A stretch of DNA of 64,000 nt from Diatrype stigma (Eukaryota > Ascomycota > Sordariomycetes > Xylariales > Diatrypaceae), in assembly GCA_022225965.2 (NCBI GenBank), contig JAKJXP020000127.1:1-64000 (forward strand), written 5' to 3'. The notes beneath the pieces are model-generated. The model had not been told where the DNA came from. It was given only the letters and a program-made list of their open reading frames with translations, and made no database searches. Shown here in pieces: positions 21,648-33,657 of the stretch. Made by a program: the position numbers and the translations under genes. Each line of letters begins with the position of its first letter. Position 1 is the stretch's first letter.

Positions 21648-24600
21648 AACGTCAGCCGCCCGATGACCGGTACTATGCACGGTTTGGGGCTCTCCAGGCA
21701 TTGGCCCGATGACAAAAGGGATACTATGTCCCTAGCAAAGTCATCACCCCTCGATACCGGCTGCAATCTATTTGAAATGTAAAATCATGGGAAATTATAG
21801 GGCATCTCTCCGGAGTTGGTATCTCGAAAAAAATCTGTATTCAGCCACTATTTTCTCCCCTCCCTATATGCACGGCTCGTGTGGTACTTAAGACCCAGAG
21901 AAGTGACACTATTGTATAATGTATTGGATACTACAGGTACCGACATAGCAATGAGCGACATGTTACCTTAGTGATAGCCCCCCTATCCCTATGCTAATTC
22001 TAATAGTAGCCTCGACGGTGGGCTCTATTCTCAAGGCGATCGTTAGTGGTCAGGGGCGTCGTTAACCCCGCTCCTGTGAAAGAGCATGTGCGCGCCCTTA
22101 ACTCCTAACTCGACCCTAATCTCAAGCGCGATCAAACCCGCTCGCCATGCACCACAACGTCTCTCGTCTCGTCTGCTGTAAGACAGGACAAATTTCCACA
22201 GTTCGCGGAGCTCCCTCCAGACTAAGCACCTATGACTAGAGCCCTATGACTAGAGCTAGTCGAGATAGGGTATAGCAAGACGTGATAGCTCTCTGCGCGA
22301 TGACGAAACGGCGGACTGAACCCTTGGGTAACTCGGGGTGCTAGGAGCGCAAGGTCTGATTAGCGTCCGAAACGGATTGCGCTGTCCAGCTGATTGGCTG
22401 CCCGGGCTTCGTCGCAGCGTCGCTCGCTCGGACGCCATTTCGGTATGCTGCTATCTACGTTCTAGCACCGAGACGCGAGTATTGAGCATTCGCCAATGGA
22501 CCGGAGTCGCGTGGCAATGCCGAGACGAGATAGACAGCTAAGACAACTCTCGGGAACTTGTTGTTCTCTCTCTTTTTGCTTCACCGCTGGAGGAGAAGCA
22601 GCTACAACTACCTACTGTGCAGTTATGCGTGGTACAATGCAGATGTCTTCGATCGCTAAATGGCGCCTCGATTATATGCTGTTCCATATATTTCCTAGGT
22701 TGCCTGTAATACCAATTGCATGCATATTACGTATGCATAGCAAGTCAACTGTTGGAAGCAAGTGAGCTCGTTGGGGTCCTCGTCAGTCAGGTTACTGCAG
22801 CACACGGCAAACCGTCAAACCATAATCACGTATATTCTTGACCATGACATACTGCAGGCAATTCATGCATCTCCTACGTAAGTATGATCGATCTACGGGG
22901 TTTATAAGTCAGCCAGGAGCCAATTTGGAAGTAGGCTGCATATGTACGGGTAGAGTCAAACATGTCGTCCGAGAATGAGATCGATACCAGAACAAAAGCA
23001 TAACGCGGCTGCTGATCGCTGGGAGCTCATGTCAACCCAACATGTCCTTGTCGAATCATAAGTTTCCCATAGACCTAAAACGGCAAGTAAGAGCAGGGCA
23101 GAGCCAGCAGCCGTGTAGCCGAATCACAACCTATCGTTAATCCATCCATTCCGCAGAATTTGGTGCAGTAGGCATTCCCATGAATCACCACGACATGCGG
23201 ATATTCCAGATTGCGATATCAACGCGTCAGGTCTCGTCTCTTTCCGTGCTTTGATTTTTCAAAGCATCCTCCGCGCGTTGTTCCCCCGTCCACACCTACC
23301 ACGACCCAGAGCTTCGTAAGTCTGATATCATGCGATATGCTGTACAAGACTCATCAAGTACTCGGCGGGCTGTCAGCAACCTTGGAAGTTTGGCGGGCGC
23401 TGTAAGCTTGCAGCGAAAAGCCATGCACTCCGCGTCAGGTTCTCCGCCACCCACATACCCGTATGCAGCCAACAATCGAGAGGCATCCCCAGCCGGCATA
23501 GGCAGGATGGCAAGAGTAAGAATGCATATACGTCGGCAAAGTTACAAGCCGGCTGGCTTTCTTTACCAACTGCGTATCGGTAGCCTCGACTGGGGTTGCT
23601 ATGGGGTAGGCTGGGGCTTTGCCGTTGCCCGCTCAATATATGTCTGCCCTCCAGCTTCTAACCATCATCAGATGGTGACTACGGAGACCCATGTATAGTC
23701 GGCCCCGTGATTGCTATAAATGCTTACGCACTGCTTGCTCACCTACAAGACCTGCGGGCGTTACTCCGGAAAGTACATATTGATCGGCGGGCTAGGAAAT
23801 CTATTATATGGATGTCTCCGAGGCTAGATCGCCCTCCCGTGCGGCGTGCACCAGGATAGGAGGAACGTCTGCAGGTACATGTGTATATCGTGTATATCAA
23901 AGGAAGGGCTAGAGGAAATACGGCTGGTCCAAGAGGCAACAGCTAATTGGATTGAAATGTAAACCTACCTGATCTGTGAATATGCTTGCCTCGACGTACT
24001 TCTTCCCCTGTCTCGATTGCCCCCTCCACGCCGTCCTAGCCAGATCTGTATACATAGTAGGGAACCAATGGCTGAGCCGACACTGAAATGCATCCATTCG
24101 GTTTAACACCAGGCCCGCAACCCCGCAGCACATCGCACCGCACCGCACCGCACCGTACCGTGCCTACACAGGAAAGACCCGAGTACAAGGCTGTTGGTGA
24201 TCTTGATAATGATGATGTTACGCTCGTGTATGGACGGTTTCATTATGGGTTGCAGATTGCAGACAACGCTGCCCGCTCTGCCTGCCTGCCTGCCTGCCCG
24301 CTCTGCCTGCCTGCCTGTCTGCTTACCAGCCTGCTTGCCAGCCTGCTGCTGCACTTTGTTGCATTTACTCCGGTTACATAAACAACGACTGGAACCCAAG
24401 AAACCTGGGTTGCATACTCGCAGCAGTCATGCCTACGTCCTTATGCTGTTGTAGAGTGTTGTAGGGTGCATACCTAATAGGCAATTCACCGGAGGCGGCT
24501 TCAGGTTGTTGACGCGGGGGGTGAGCGGCTGGTTCCACACGCTCATTTCCCTCTGCCTTGCCTTGCCTGTCTGCCTGTCACTCACTGACTGTCCTGTCGC

Positions 24601-26488
24601 CATCAAATGCATGGAAGGTGATGGAGACGGAGACATCCACCCAGTCTGGATGCAGATGATGGGGGGCGATGGGTACGAAGTATGGGGGATGCCAACCGGG
24701 AATGCGCATCGGGATGAAAATGGAGATGCAAATGCAGAGCTGACAGACAGACATGGAAAGCTCCTTTCTTTTTTCTTTTTTTCTTCGTTCGCCTGCCTGC
24801 CTGCTTACTCATTTTCTCTCCACTAGTATTTCTCTACTACTGGACTACCTAAGGTAGGTACTACCTACTTACTTACTGCCTTAGTATTTACCTACTTATT
24901 TTAATTTAACCATTGTCTTTCTCGCGCCCAGGACCTTCCTTTTTCTCACCGAGCCTGCACCGAGTCATTCATCAGCCAGGACTCTCTCTCAGCACGCCGC
25001 ACGCCGCACGCGCGCGCCCGTCTATAGCGCATTGGATGGAGCTCACTCCCTATCGCGCTGTGCTGCGCTGCGCTGCGCTACCCTGCCCTGCCCTGTCCTG
25101 CCCTGATCCATCGACTCCCATCCATCCCTCCACCCGCCCCCCCCTTCCTGCTTCTCCTCCTCACACCTCCTCCTCTTCCTCCACGCACCCCACTCCCCCG
25201 GGTTAACGCCCACCCTCACTTTGTTCATTCCTAGGGTCGCCAATTTTCAGGCGATTTGCCGCGCTTGGCCCGAAGATATTTTTTTTTTGCCCCTAAACCC
25301 TTTCTTCCTTCCCTCTCCTCCGTAACACGGCAACACGGGTTTGTGCCCCCCTCTCCCACCCCCTCGTCAGCTATAACGGAAACCTCGGTTGCTCCTTTGA
25401 GTACCAGACCCACCCGTTCGTTCCTTTGGGAAGTTCGCGATTTCGGCTGCAGGAACAGGCACCGGGCAGGGCATCCTAACAATTTCCTACAGCCGGGCGA
25501 GTGTACGCATGCATCTCCAATACTAAAATAAAATATCCCACAGGAATATGTAGGTACCTTTCTGTGGACCCCTTTCCTCTTGTGGCGGCGCTTCTGCGAC
25601 TCGCCCACTGTAATTATAAACTCGTGTAAGTGTGCAGCACGCAATTGAAGGCTTTTGGCCTGCCCCTCTAGGATCATCGCCCCTAGAGACGCATGTAGAG
25701 ATGAGGCTGAGTCCCTCTACTTGGCTGCTTGGTCGCCAGAGGAATTGCAGTTTGGATAAATCCACACATGGCTCGAACATCGTGAAAAATCATATTGCGG
25801 TGTACCTATGCATATGTATGCCGAAAAGGGGTAATGTAATGTTGCACCAGGGAAAAACTCCATGCAATGACTGCTATATGAACATCCCACGCTTTATCCC
25901 CCCTCTATTGACGCCTTCTATATCCCCCGGCCTCCTCCAGCCTCCTACCTCCAGTATGTGCATTGTCTGAAGGCATGTCAACGCCATTCTACATTCCCCA
26001 ACAAATCTTTCTATCTAAGAGCTGGCGGCGAAACGAAACCACCGGAAGCTGAACTATATACGTTTGCAATAACTCATGGTGACATAATAAATCAGAAAAC
26101 AACCAACACTACATAAAACAAGATGCCCGTGAACGCCCTCAAGCCGATGCCGTAGAATCGTGTCGCCGAAAGGGAATAAGTCTAGTCCAATCCAGTACTT
26201 TTTTTGCTATCCACGCCTTTCCCAGAAATTGAGTATTGAGCAGCTAGAAGCCATGAAAGGGAGCATAAAAACGGTGCGAAGGATATATATGCATATATAT
26301 ACGGGCGAAATGTGAAACGTCGAACGTAATGTGAAGCGCCGTAGCATCGTGATCGAAAAAAGGGAGTGGGTCTCAGAACCAAGGATACCCTGAACCCTTT
26401 TGCTCAAAGCAGGGGGTGTTGCTTTCGGCCACCGGGTACGGGTCTCTCGGCCCCGATCCGCATGCTATACGAACCGTGCATCGCCGAT
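21648..26488. other. 4.8-kb gene-poor region
   Basis: No ORF here shows a recognisable domain or splice model. It contains a CCGCA run at about 24130-24160, TGCC tetramer runs at 24279-24317, pentameric GCTGC/CCCTG repeats at about 25056-25104, and a strongly pyrimidine-rich stretch at about 24905-25350 that resembles a plus-strand promoter or leader with no coding gene behind it. The right end is the 3' flank of the minus-strand copper-fist gene. Confidence 0.5.
24279..24317 (+). repeat. TGCC tetranucleotide repeat
   Basis: Two near-adjacent runs of TGCC (24279-24298 and 24304-24317), interrupted by CGCTC. It is intergenic and low-complexity. Confidence 0.85.
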
Positions 26489-28178
26489 CTATACGTCCCA
26501 AAGGCTGGAGGCGACCGGGTCGGGTGACTGCGTTATTCCGTCATTGAAACTGTTCATGTTCCAGAGTGCTTCGTCGTCCGTGAAGGGGAAGGCTGGGCCA
26601 CAGTCGTCCAGAGATGCGGTCGTAGCGGTGGTAAGAAACTTGCTGGCAGCGGCGGTGCCCTTGAATTGATCGTAGTCGAGGTTACCCAGGTCGCAATTCG
26701 CCAGCATGGCCGCCTGGCTCTGCGGCATGTTCAGATAGCTGCCGATCGCACCGGCGCCAAAACCGTCTAGCTGCGAGTCGCTGAACGCAGATACGAAATC
26801 CTCCGTCTCGGACACGTCGCCTGAGTTGGACGCCAGAGTCGGTTCGGTAGAGCCTGCAGGATCAAATCCACTGTACGACCGAGCCTGGTCGAAGCTCGAA
26901 GGCGCATAGCCGTCTCCGTTGATGTCCAAACCGTCATACTGGGTCCAATCGACCGAGCCGGCACTCAACCCGGCGCTGAAAATGGGCTCCTGATCCGAAA
27001 CACCACTGAACATGTCGAAGGATGACGAATATTCGGGGTACTGGATATTGGACAGGTCTAGAGGTGGCAATTGACCATTGAGCTGCTGGAAGGACGAGCT
27101 AGGTGAGGCATGTTCCGAGTCCTCGCATTCCGAAGCTGAACATGGCTTCTCTTCTTTTATGAGAACTCCGTCGCCGGACTTGCTTCCCAGGCTACCTGAG
27201 CTGCTCACACTGTGCAGAGAAGCACCGCGAGTCAAGGAGTAAGGCCCGCACTTCTGCGATGCCTTGGCGTGCTTGTGCACGGGCTTGTGATGGCCGTGTT
27301 CATCGAAGCTGAGCATAGGTTCGGAGTGCGTGGTGTTTGCGCGTCGACGCCGGCCACCTATGGGCTTGGATTTACTGGTGTGTAGCGGTTCCTGATCGGA
27401 TTCCGACTCGGCTACCGTATCAAGTGTAGGTTCCTTCTTGTGCGAACACGTGCAGCGGCCCCCATGGTTACAACAGCAGCTTTCTGAGCCATCCCCATCC
27501 TCAAGTCAGACAAACAAGTCGCTATAGACAAGACATTATGTTAGGTCGATAAGCTCACCCTTATGTCCATCCATGCTAGGTTGCAAGTGTGCACACTTGT
27601 GTGTCTTCTCGCCGCAGTCGCATTTGGCGTGTGACGAGCGTGATTTCCGCATGGCGCGGCAGTGCTGACACTGCGAAACTGGCCGTCCTTTCTTGTTGAT
27701 GTGCTGTAATGGCCGGTCTGGAACGAGACCGGTGTTAGCGAGCTTGACCATGAATTGCTGGCTGGAATTGCATGGGGTAGGTTCGGAAACCGACGGGGGT
27801 GCGCGCATAAACTATGATTGACAGCTCGGACTATAGCCGAATTCGTATACCCATAGCTATAGCTACAGCTAAGACTACAGCTATGAGTATAACCCGGGCT
27901 AAACATGTCATATACCATGCTGTATATGTATATGTATATGTATGTGCATGTGTATGGGTGTGCGTCTAAGTGGAAGCTGATCGGCTCGTTCATTGGAGGG
28001 GAGGGGTTGCAATGCAGCAGACCAGCATCCAACAAACAGAAAAAAACTACATCACCCATGCATCCGTAGGGCAAAGGGCAAGATGCGGCAATAATCACTC
28101 ACCTGCATGTTGACAATTACTGACACGATGGCCCCGAACGCAGGCCTCGCAGGCCCATTTCTCGCCGTCGATCAACAT
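26489..28178 (-). CDS. Copper-fist transcription factor (GRISEA/Cuf1/Ace1 type)
   Basis: Three exons, 28178-28103, 27717-27559 and 27483-26489, giving 409 residues. The copper-fist domain begins at Met1 (MLIDGEKWACEACVRGH): zinc ligands C10, C13, C22 and H24, then KKGRP (35-38), the minor-groove AT-hook-like motif, and Cys-rich QCQHC...KCDCGEKTHKC, the copper-binding part. A second Cys cluster, CCCNHGGRCTC, opens exon 3 and a basic GGRRRRAN stretch follows. The rest is acidic and Ser-rich, as expected of an activation domain. Family members sense Cu(I) and control copper uptake or detoxification genes in the nucleus. Uptake activators (GRISEA) and resistance activators (Ace1) cannot be separated with confidence here. 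Intron 1 is unusually long (385 nt) and splits the copper-fist domain. Confidence 0.93.
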
Positions 28179-29090
28179 CGTGGAAGTGAAGCTGCGCGGC
28201 ACAGGGGACGTTGCGCGCAAAGATGGTGATGCGTAGGTCGATGCGTATGTGTGGCGTAATGTTCTATGCGCAGGCGCCCCTCAGACGGTTGACAAGAGAT
28301 CCTAATGAACCGGAGCCTCTGAGGCGAATCTCTCTTGGCGAAATGCCACAGGGGTTGTCAACCTCAAGCCCAAGTTCAAGCGATTGGTGCTCAAAGAAGG
28401 ACTTGGAGCCGCTCGGCTTCACACGACGAAAGACGCCTGAGGGAACAAAGGGCCGACCCGAACAAAACGTGACTTGGCAGCTTTATAGGAGATGTCACGT
28501 ATTCATATCCAATAGTATATCAATAAAAAGGATGATAGACGGTTGGGTGGAGAGTGGGCCAGCAACTCTGTTATACAACAATAAAGCTGCGCCTAGGAGA
28601 CGGTCGGGTCGGGTAAAAAGGCCAGGAAGATGGAAGATGCGATGCCGGCAAAGTCAATCCAAGTGGGATAAGTAGCAGTAGCAGGATATCCGAATAAGCG
28701 GAAATATTCCGGTCTGGCAGGCAGAGTTGCTTGACGGGCCCTCGACGTTGAACAACGAGTTGCGGTCTGTCCGTGCACGGATGACGGTAACCTCGGGAGG
28801 ACTCAGGAGGTATATGAATGATCCGGCTACGTCTGCGGCGGATGCTGGGGGTGCTGGGTATGGCGGGTTGGTGGGTGTGCGTTCTGGTTCCTGATATAAC
28901 AAGAAGCCGGAGGAAGGCCGAAGGTGATTGATGAACGAAAAGTTGAAAATGCAAGACGGATGGATGACCTTAGAAGAGCTGCTGCTGGTCTGCATACGGG
29001 TGGGCGCTAAACCTGCTAGCCAAAGGTACAATCGATACCTGATACCTCTGGCACCTCTACATGTATGTAGATGTATGTAGGTATGTAGCA

Positions 29091-29139
29091 GGCATGTAGG
29101 TCCCTATGTGGGCATGTAGGTCCCTATGTAGGCATGTAG
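29091..29139 (+). repeat. 20-bp tandem repeat, about 2.45 copies
   Basis: The unit GGCATGTAGGTCCCTATGTG repeats once with one change (last base G to A), followed by a partial third copy GGCATGTAG. It is intergenic. Confidence 0.9.
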
Positions 29140-30700
29140 TGCCTGGGCAGGTATACCCTTACTGCCTTAGCTAAGGGCCCTCTAGTGCTAGCACTATGTA
29201 CTATGTAGGTAGGCCCTGAATTGCAAGCGGCTTACTGGACTGGGAAAGTGTCCTGTTTGTCTTGTTGCGTCAGTCCCTCTTCGGTCGCTGCTGCTGAAGG
29301 GTTAGCTGGTTAGGTGCTGATTAGTAGCGTACTTACCTAAGAGCTTAGCTTAGCACATCCACCGGTCCGTCGACACACACTCGGACACTCAGACACTAAC
29401 TACGTACGTAGGTAGGCAGGCGGCTATACCCCCAAAATAGGAGTCGACAAAACAGACGGGTAGAGCCAGGTACCTCTGCTCTACTGTGGTGGTACCGAGT
29501 GCTCCAGTCACTCGAGAGGCTCCGTGGTGCGTGTGCGTGTGCGTGTGCGTGGGATGGGTTCGGGGTCTGAGTGACGGAACTGCCAACTGCCCGCAATCGA
29601 CACCCAGGCAGCCCAGTGTTCAGATGGCTATGGGTGCCAAAGGTTGCCAAAGGTTCCTGTTGCCAAACTGCCTACATGTAGGTACGTGTAAGTACCCACC
29701 TACATGTAGCTTGCCTGGTTATTATAGAGGAATTCTCTGCTGTATCGACGTTCCCGTAGGTACCTGCCGGTGGGTAGGTGGCAGTGGTGGGTCACCAACC
29801 ACAGCAGGCTCAGCAGCTGGGCGGACTTCGATTGGGGGGTAAATGGAAGTGTCAGAATTGGATCCCAACACCGTACCTCAAACCAACATTTGATGGATGC
29901 CGTCTCGTCTCCTGTGCGGTGCTCCCGAAACAAGGACGAGCGCAAGGCTTCGGTTCGCAGGTGTAAGGCTAGATTGGGCTTCTCCCTCTCTCCGAAGAAT
30001 GACACATCCGATAGCTATAGCTATTACCAACAAGGAGGGTGTCCCAGTTAACAGGAGGGAAGGGGGGAAGAGGTGGGGAGGAGGGGGGGCTGTTCAGTGA
30101 TTGTGTAACTATCGCCTCTACGAGGCGTATGTAGCGTAGAGATGGAACAAGCAAACACTCAGAAAACGGTTATAACCCAACTAGGGACGAGTGGGTGGGA
30201 GCTTTCTTTTAGTATAGAATATGTCGGGAGGTCAGTAGCCAAAGCCAAGCAAGTTGATATATGAAATGGGATGGAAGGTATCTCTATTATTTGTGTCTAC
30301 CCGCTCATACATCTGGATGTATCTCTATAATCTAAGCACTTGGCGCTCCTATATATATTTACCTGAGATGGAATGCATTCGTGCAACTATTACTATGTAC
30401 ATACGGCGTGGTAGCAGAAAGGACCGGGGCTCGCACAAGAAACGTGGGAGAAGAGACGGCGTACTGCCCTAATGGTAGTTCTTTACTCGAGGTTGTACTT
30501 ACCCACCTTAGGTAGGAGGTAAGGCTACATGGATTGTAGTTAGTCGGTGGGATGGGCGTTCCCTATATGGATGACTGGATCCGGATAGGAAGAAAAACCA
30601 GGAAAGAGAGCTTCAAAGGCAGATGAGAGAGTGAGAGAGGGAGAGAAAGGGAGAGAGGAAGATTCCGGTCGGTCGGTCATTCATTCAGTCGAAGTCGGTC

Positions 30701-30762
30701 ATGGATGATGATGGATGGATGATGGATGGATGGATGGATGGATGGATGAATGGATGGATGGG
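30701..30762 (+). repeat. GGAT tetranucleotide microsatellite
   Basis: About 60 bp of GGATGATG/GGAT units, mostly pure GATG. It is intergenic. Confidence 0.9.
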
Positions 30763-33612
30763 ATTTCGCCAATGTCCATGGGCAACAGGGTGCCCAGCGT
30801 GGGTTGCGTGGGCGCCTTCAATCGACGATGCACATATGGTTGGTTGGGCTAACTACTTCTTAATACAACTTGTGCGTTAGTAGCGAAATCGCAAGAGATC
30901 CATCCTGCTTGATGAGATCGTTGCGTGGGAGCAAGCGGAGCAACTCAGGATAGGCTTGCCCGTATTAGCAAAAGACGTGCAGCCCGCATAGGTCACGCCT
31001 CCGTAAGCGCACACACTCACACACCCACACATTCGCACACACGAGGACGTATAACAGCCTAGCTGGCGCATGAGCGGCATCTGAAGGGGCAGATGATTTG
31101 AGTGCCACGGAGGCACGACGCGGGTCATTGGAAACGAAGCCCGGAGATAACTTACTTATCACATGTAATACATGTTATATACTCTGTTATCTACACCATC
31201 TACGCCACGATAGATAACCTCGTTAGGTAAGGAGCCTGAGTCCTGCGTGTTAGGGGTTGGGGGTTTGGGCAAGGGGAATTTGGAACCGTGTTACGGTTCT
31301 CCGGCAGGCGGCTCCATAGAGCTGTCCCAGGCCGAGTTCAACACGGGGTCTTAGGTAGGGGGTGAAACGAATTGCGGCGCTCGTCGATCGCGGTTTGGTT
31401 TTGTTACCGACCCAATCAGTTGATCTCCTGTGACCTATCTGCATGGAAGCTTCTGCGAAAATACATAAGTGCTTGGCGACTGGTTCAGGTAGGCCCAAAC
31501 CCAAGTCCATCCATAGCTTGGAAAGGTTCACATCATGCCGGCTGTAAGTCGGTAGGTAGGCTGTACTATAACATGTAGGTTTGGTTGCGATCCAATCCCG
31601 CCCCTCGCACTCGATGCTACCCTGGTCAACAGGGCGGGAATGTCATCATAATTGGAAACTATTTGTATTCCACATCTCTAATGGGTTGGCACATTGGGTT
31701 GGCACGTCTAGCTACATCTTCCTAGTACCTTAGCTACAGTATAGGGTGGGCTTGAAAGCTACCCAAGAGCCCAAGAAGTAGGCAAGTCAACGGCTAAAAT
31801 GCCAAATACTCTAACGACGGCATAGAACGCCGTAGTCATGAACCCCTTCTGTCACATTCTGTCATATTTGTATTACACCTATAATTGTGTACACCTCTAA
31901 GAGAACTCCAGGAGGATCACCTCTTGACCTCCAAGAAGATGCACAGAGCAACGGTGTTCTACGAGCCAATGCATGTATAGTCAATGTCAATCATCAAGAT
32001 CGACAGACACGGTTTGTCCATCTTTGATTATCATAAGGCACAGTGCCTTATTTATAGAAATTAGAAATGCGATTATTAATAACATGCCAGCTCGAAGACA
32101 GATCTTTCACTATAATGTTATAATGCAATGTTTGTTGGCCGCTCAAACCCTCGTCTCAAGAAAATGTTGGCAGGCGAACATCAAGCGCTGACAGGGTCAT
32201 AAAGTGCTGACTACCTGTATACATGCCGTCTGAGAGGCGCACTTTGCTGTCGTTGCCGGTAAAGTAGGATTCTCGGGCTGTCTTCAACCGTCTTGGCTCA
32301 TCGACTTGGCTCGTCGCCTTGGCGGCTCATCGCCTTGGCCCGTCGCCCTGGCCCATTCTTTGGAGCTGGATTTCCTGAATGAGTGTCACACTCAAGTCAG
32401 CACCAAGCGGAAAGGAGGCATAGCCGGTCGGCCATGTTTGTCGAGTTTTCCAATGCGCAGTACACAAATCAGGTATCTCGTGCTATGTTGTGCAGTGCCG
32501 GCTCGCTGGTTCCAACAGTGGGAATATCGTTGAGACCGTATGCACGCAGTGTTTGTGCTACGTCGAGCGGTTTGAGCATTTGAACACCGAGATCCCTATG
32601 TTGGTCTGGTTACCTGTTTGGTGTGTAGCTGGCTAGTGACGCTAGCTCCCGAACACAAGGAGGAGTCAGGACAAGAGTATACTAAGTATAACTCCACGTA
32701 TCGTACAGTGATATACCGGTGGTTCTTAGACCCTAACCGCCGATACTCTTGGCTTGATGCAAGCAATTCATGAGGGTGATTGCCCCATGGTATCATGACA
32801 CAGGTCTCAACATTATGGTCGTTGAACAGGGCCGAGCTTCGCGGTCTCTCGATGTACGTTGAGACATTCAGCCGGTGAGGCGAGAACGAACCTTTTACTT
32901 AGCACTCGTCCCTTGACCAACATCGATCGCTCCAGAGTCCAGATGGGAGGGTGGGCTCCGCTTTGTGACGCCGAAATGTTGCCAGTCACCGACTCGGTCA
33001 AGTCACTTGAGCTGGTTTAGAGACGAAGATCATGGGAGTGCTATTGCCTTGGACACAACCGGAGATTTATCTTGCCATCAAGGATGTGATGCCCCTCATC
33101 TTCAATCGACCCGAGAGTATAAGCTCCGAAAATGAAAAGGCCCTGTCCCGTAGAGACCCGGACAATGATTCCGTCGTTTTCTCGGAGGTTATGATAGGAG
33201 GAATAATGAATTACACCCAGGGTGCTGCTGGTGTGAGTAAGTAGGTCCATTCTCGAGAGGGGAATTAACCCAACCCAGCGTATGAAATGTATGTAGGTGT
33301 AAGAGGTAGGTGTTTATGAGGCACCCAGGGCCGGCCACTGCCAGGGTCGTTCATGTAACGACACATCCACACATCTAGCGCCGTGCATCCATACACCCGC
33401 TGCATTATTATTCACAGCCGCCACACGCAGTCGGGATACGCTGAGACGGCCGGCGCTGAAGCGCTGGAACTTATGCACGCTGCTACGTATACGTACTTAC
33501 TCATGATGCATTTATATCTTGGATAATGCATTGTAGTATATAGGCTTCAATGCTGCCTGGTATATTTTACTTACTCTCATCCGCAATCGACATGTTCCCC
33601 GATTGTTTAATG

Positions 33613-33657
33613 TATATATGTACGGTTTATATATGTACGGTTTATATATGTACGGTT
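33613..33657 (+). repeat. Perfect 15-bp tandem repeat, 3 copies
   Basis: TATATATGTACGGTT is repeated three times without change. An ORF through it would encode a YICTV repeat, but nothing else supports coding. Confidence 0.92.

Noticed and set aside
24088..25243. Several 66-98-codon open frames on both strands.
   Set aside because: They are translations of TGCC, CCGCA and CCCTG repeats (runs of Pro/Cys/Leu/Ala or Arg/Gly) with no conserved motif.
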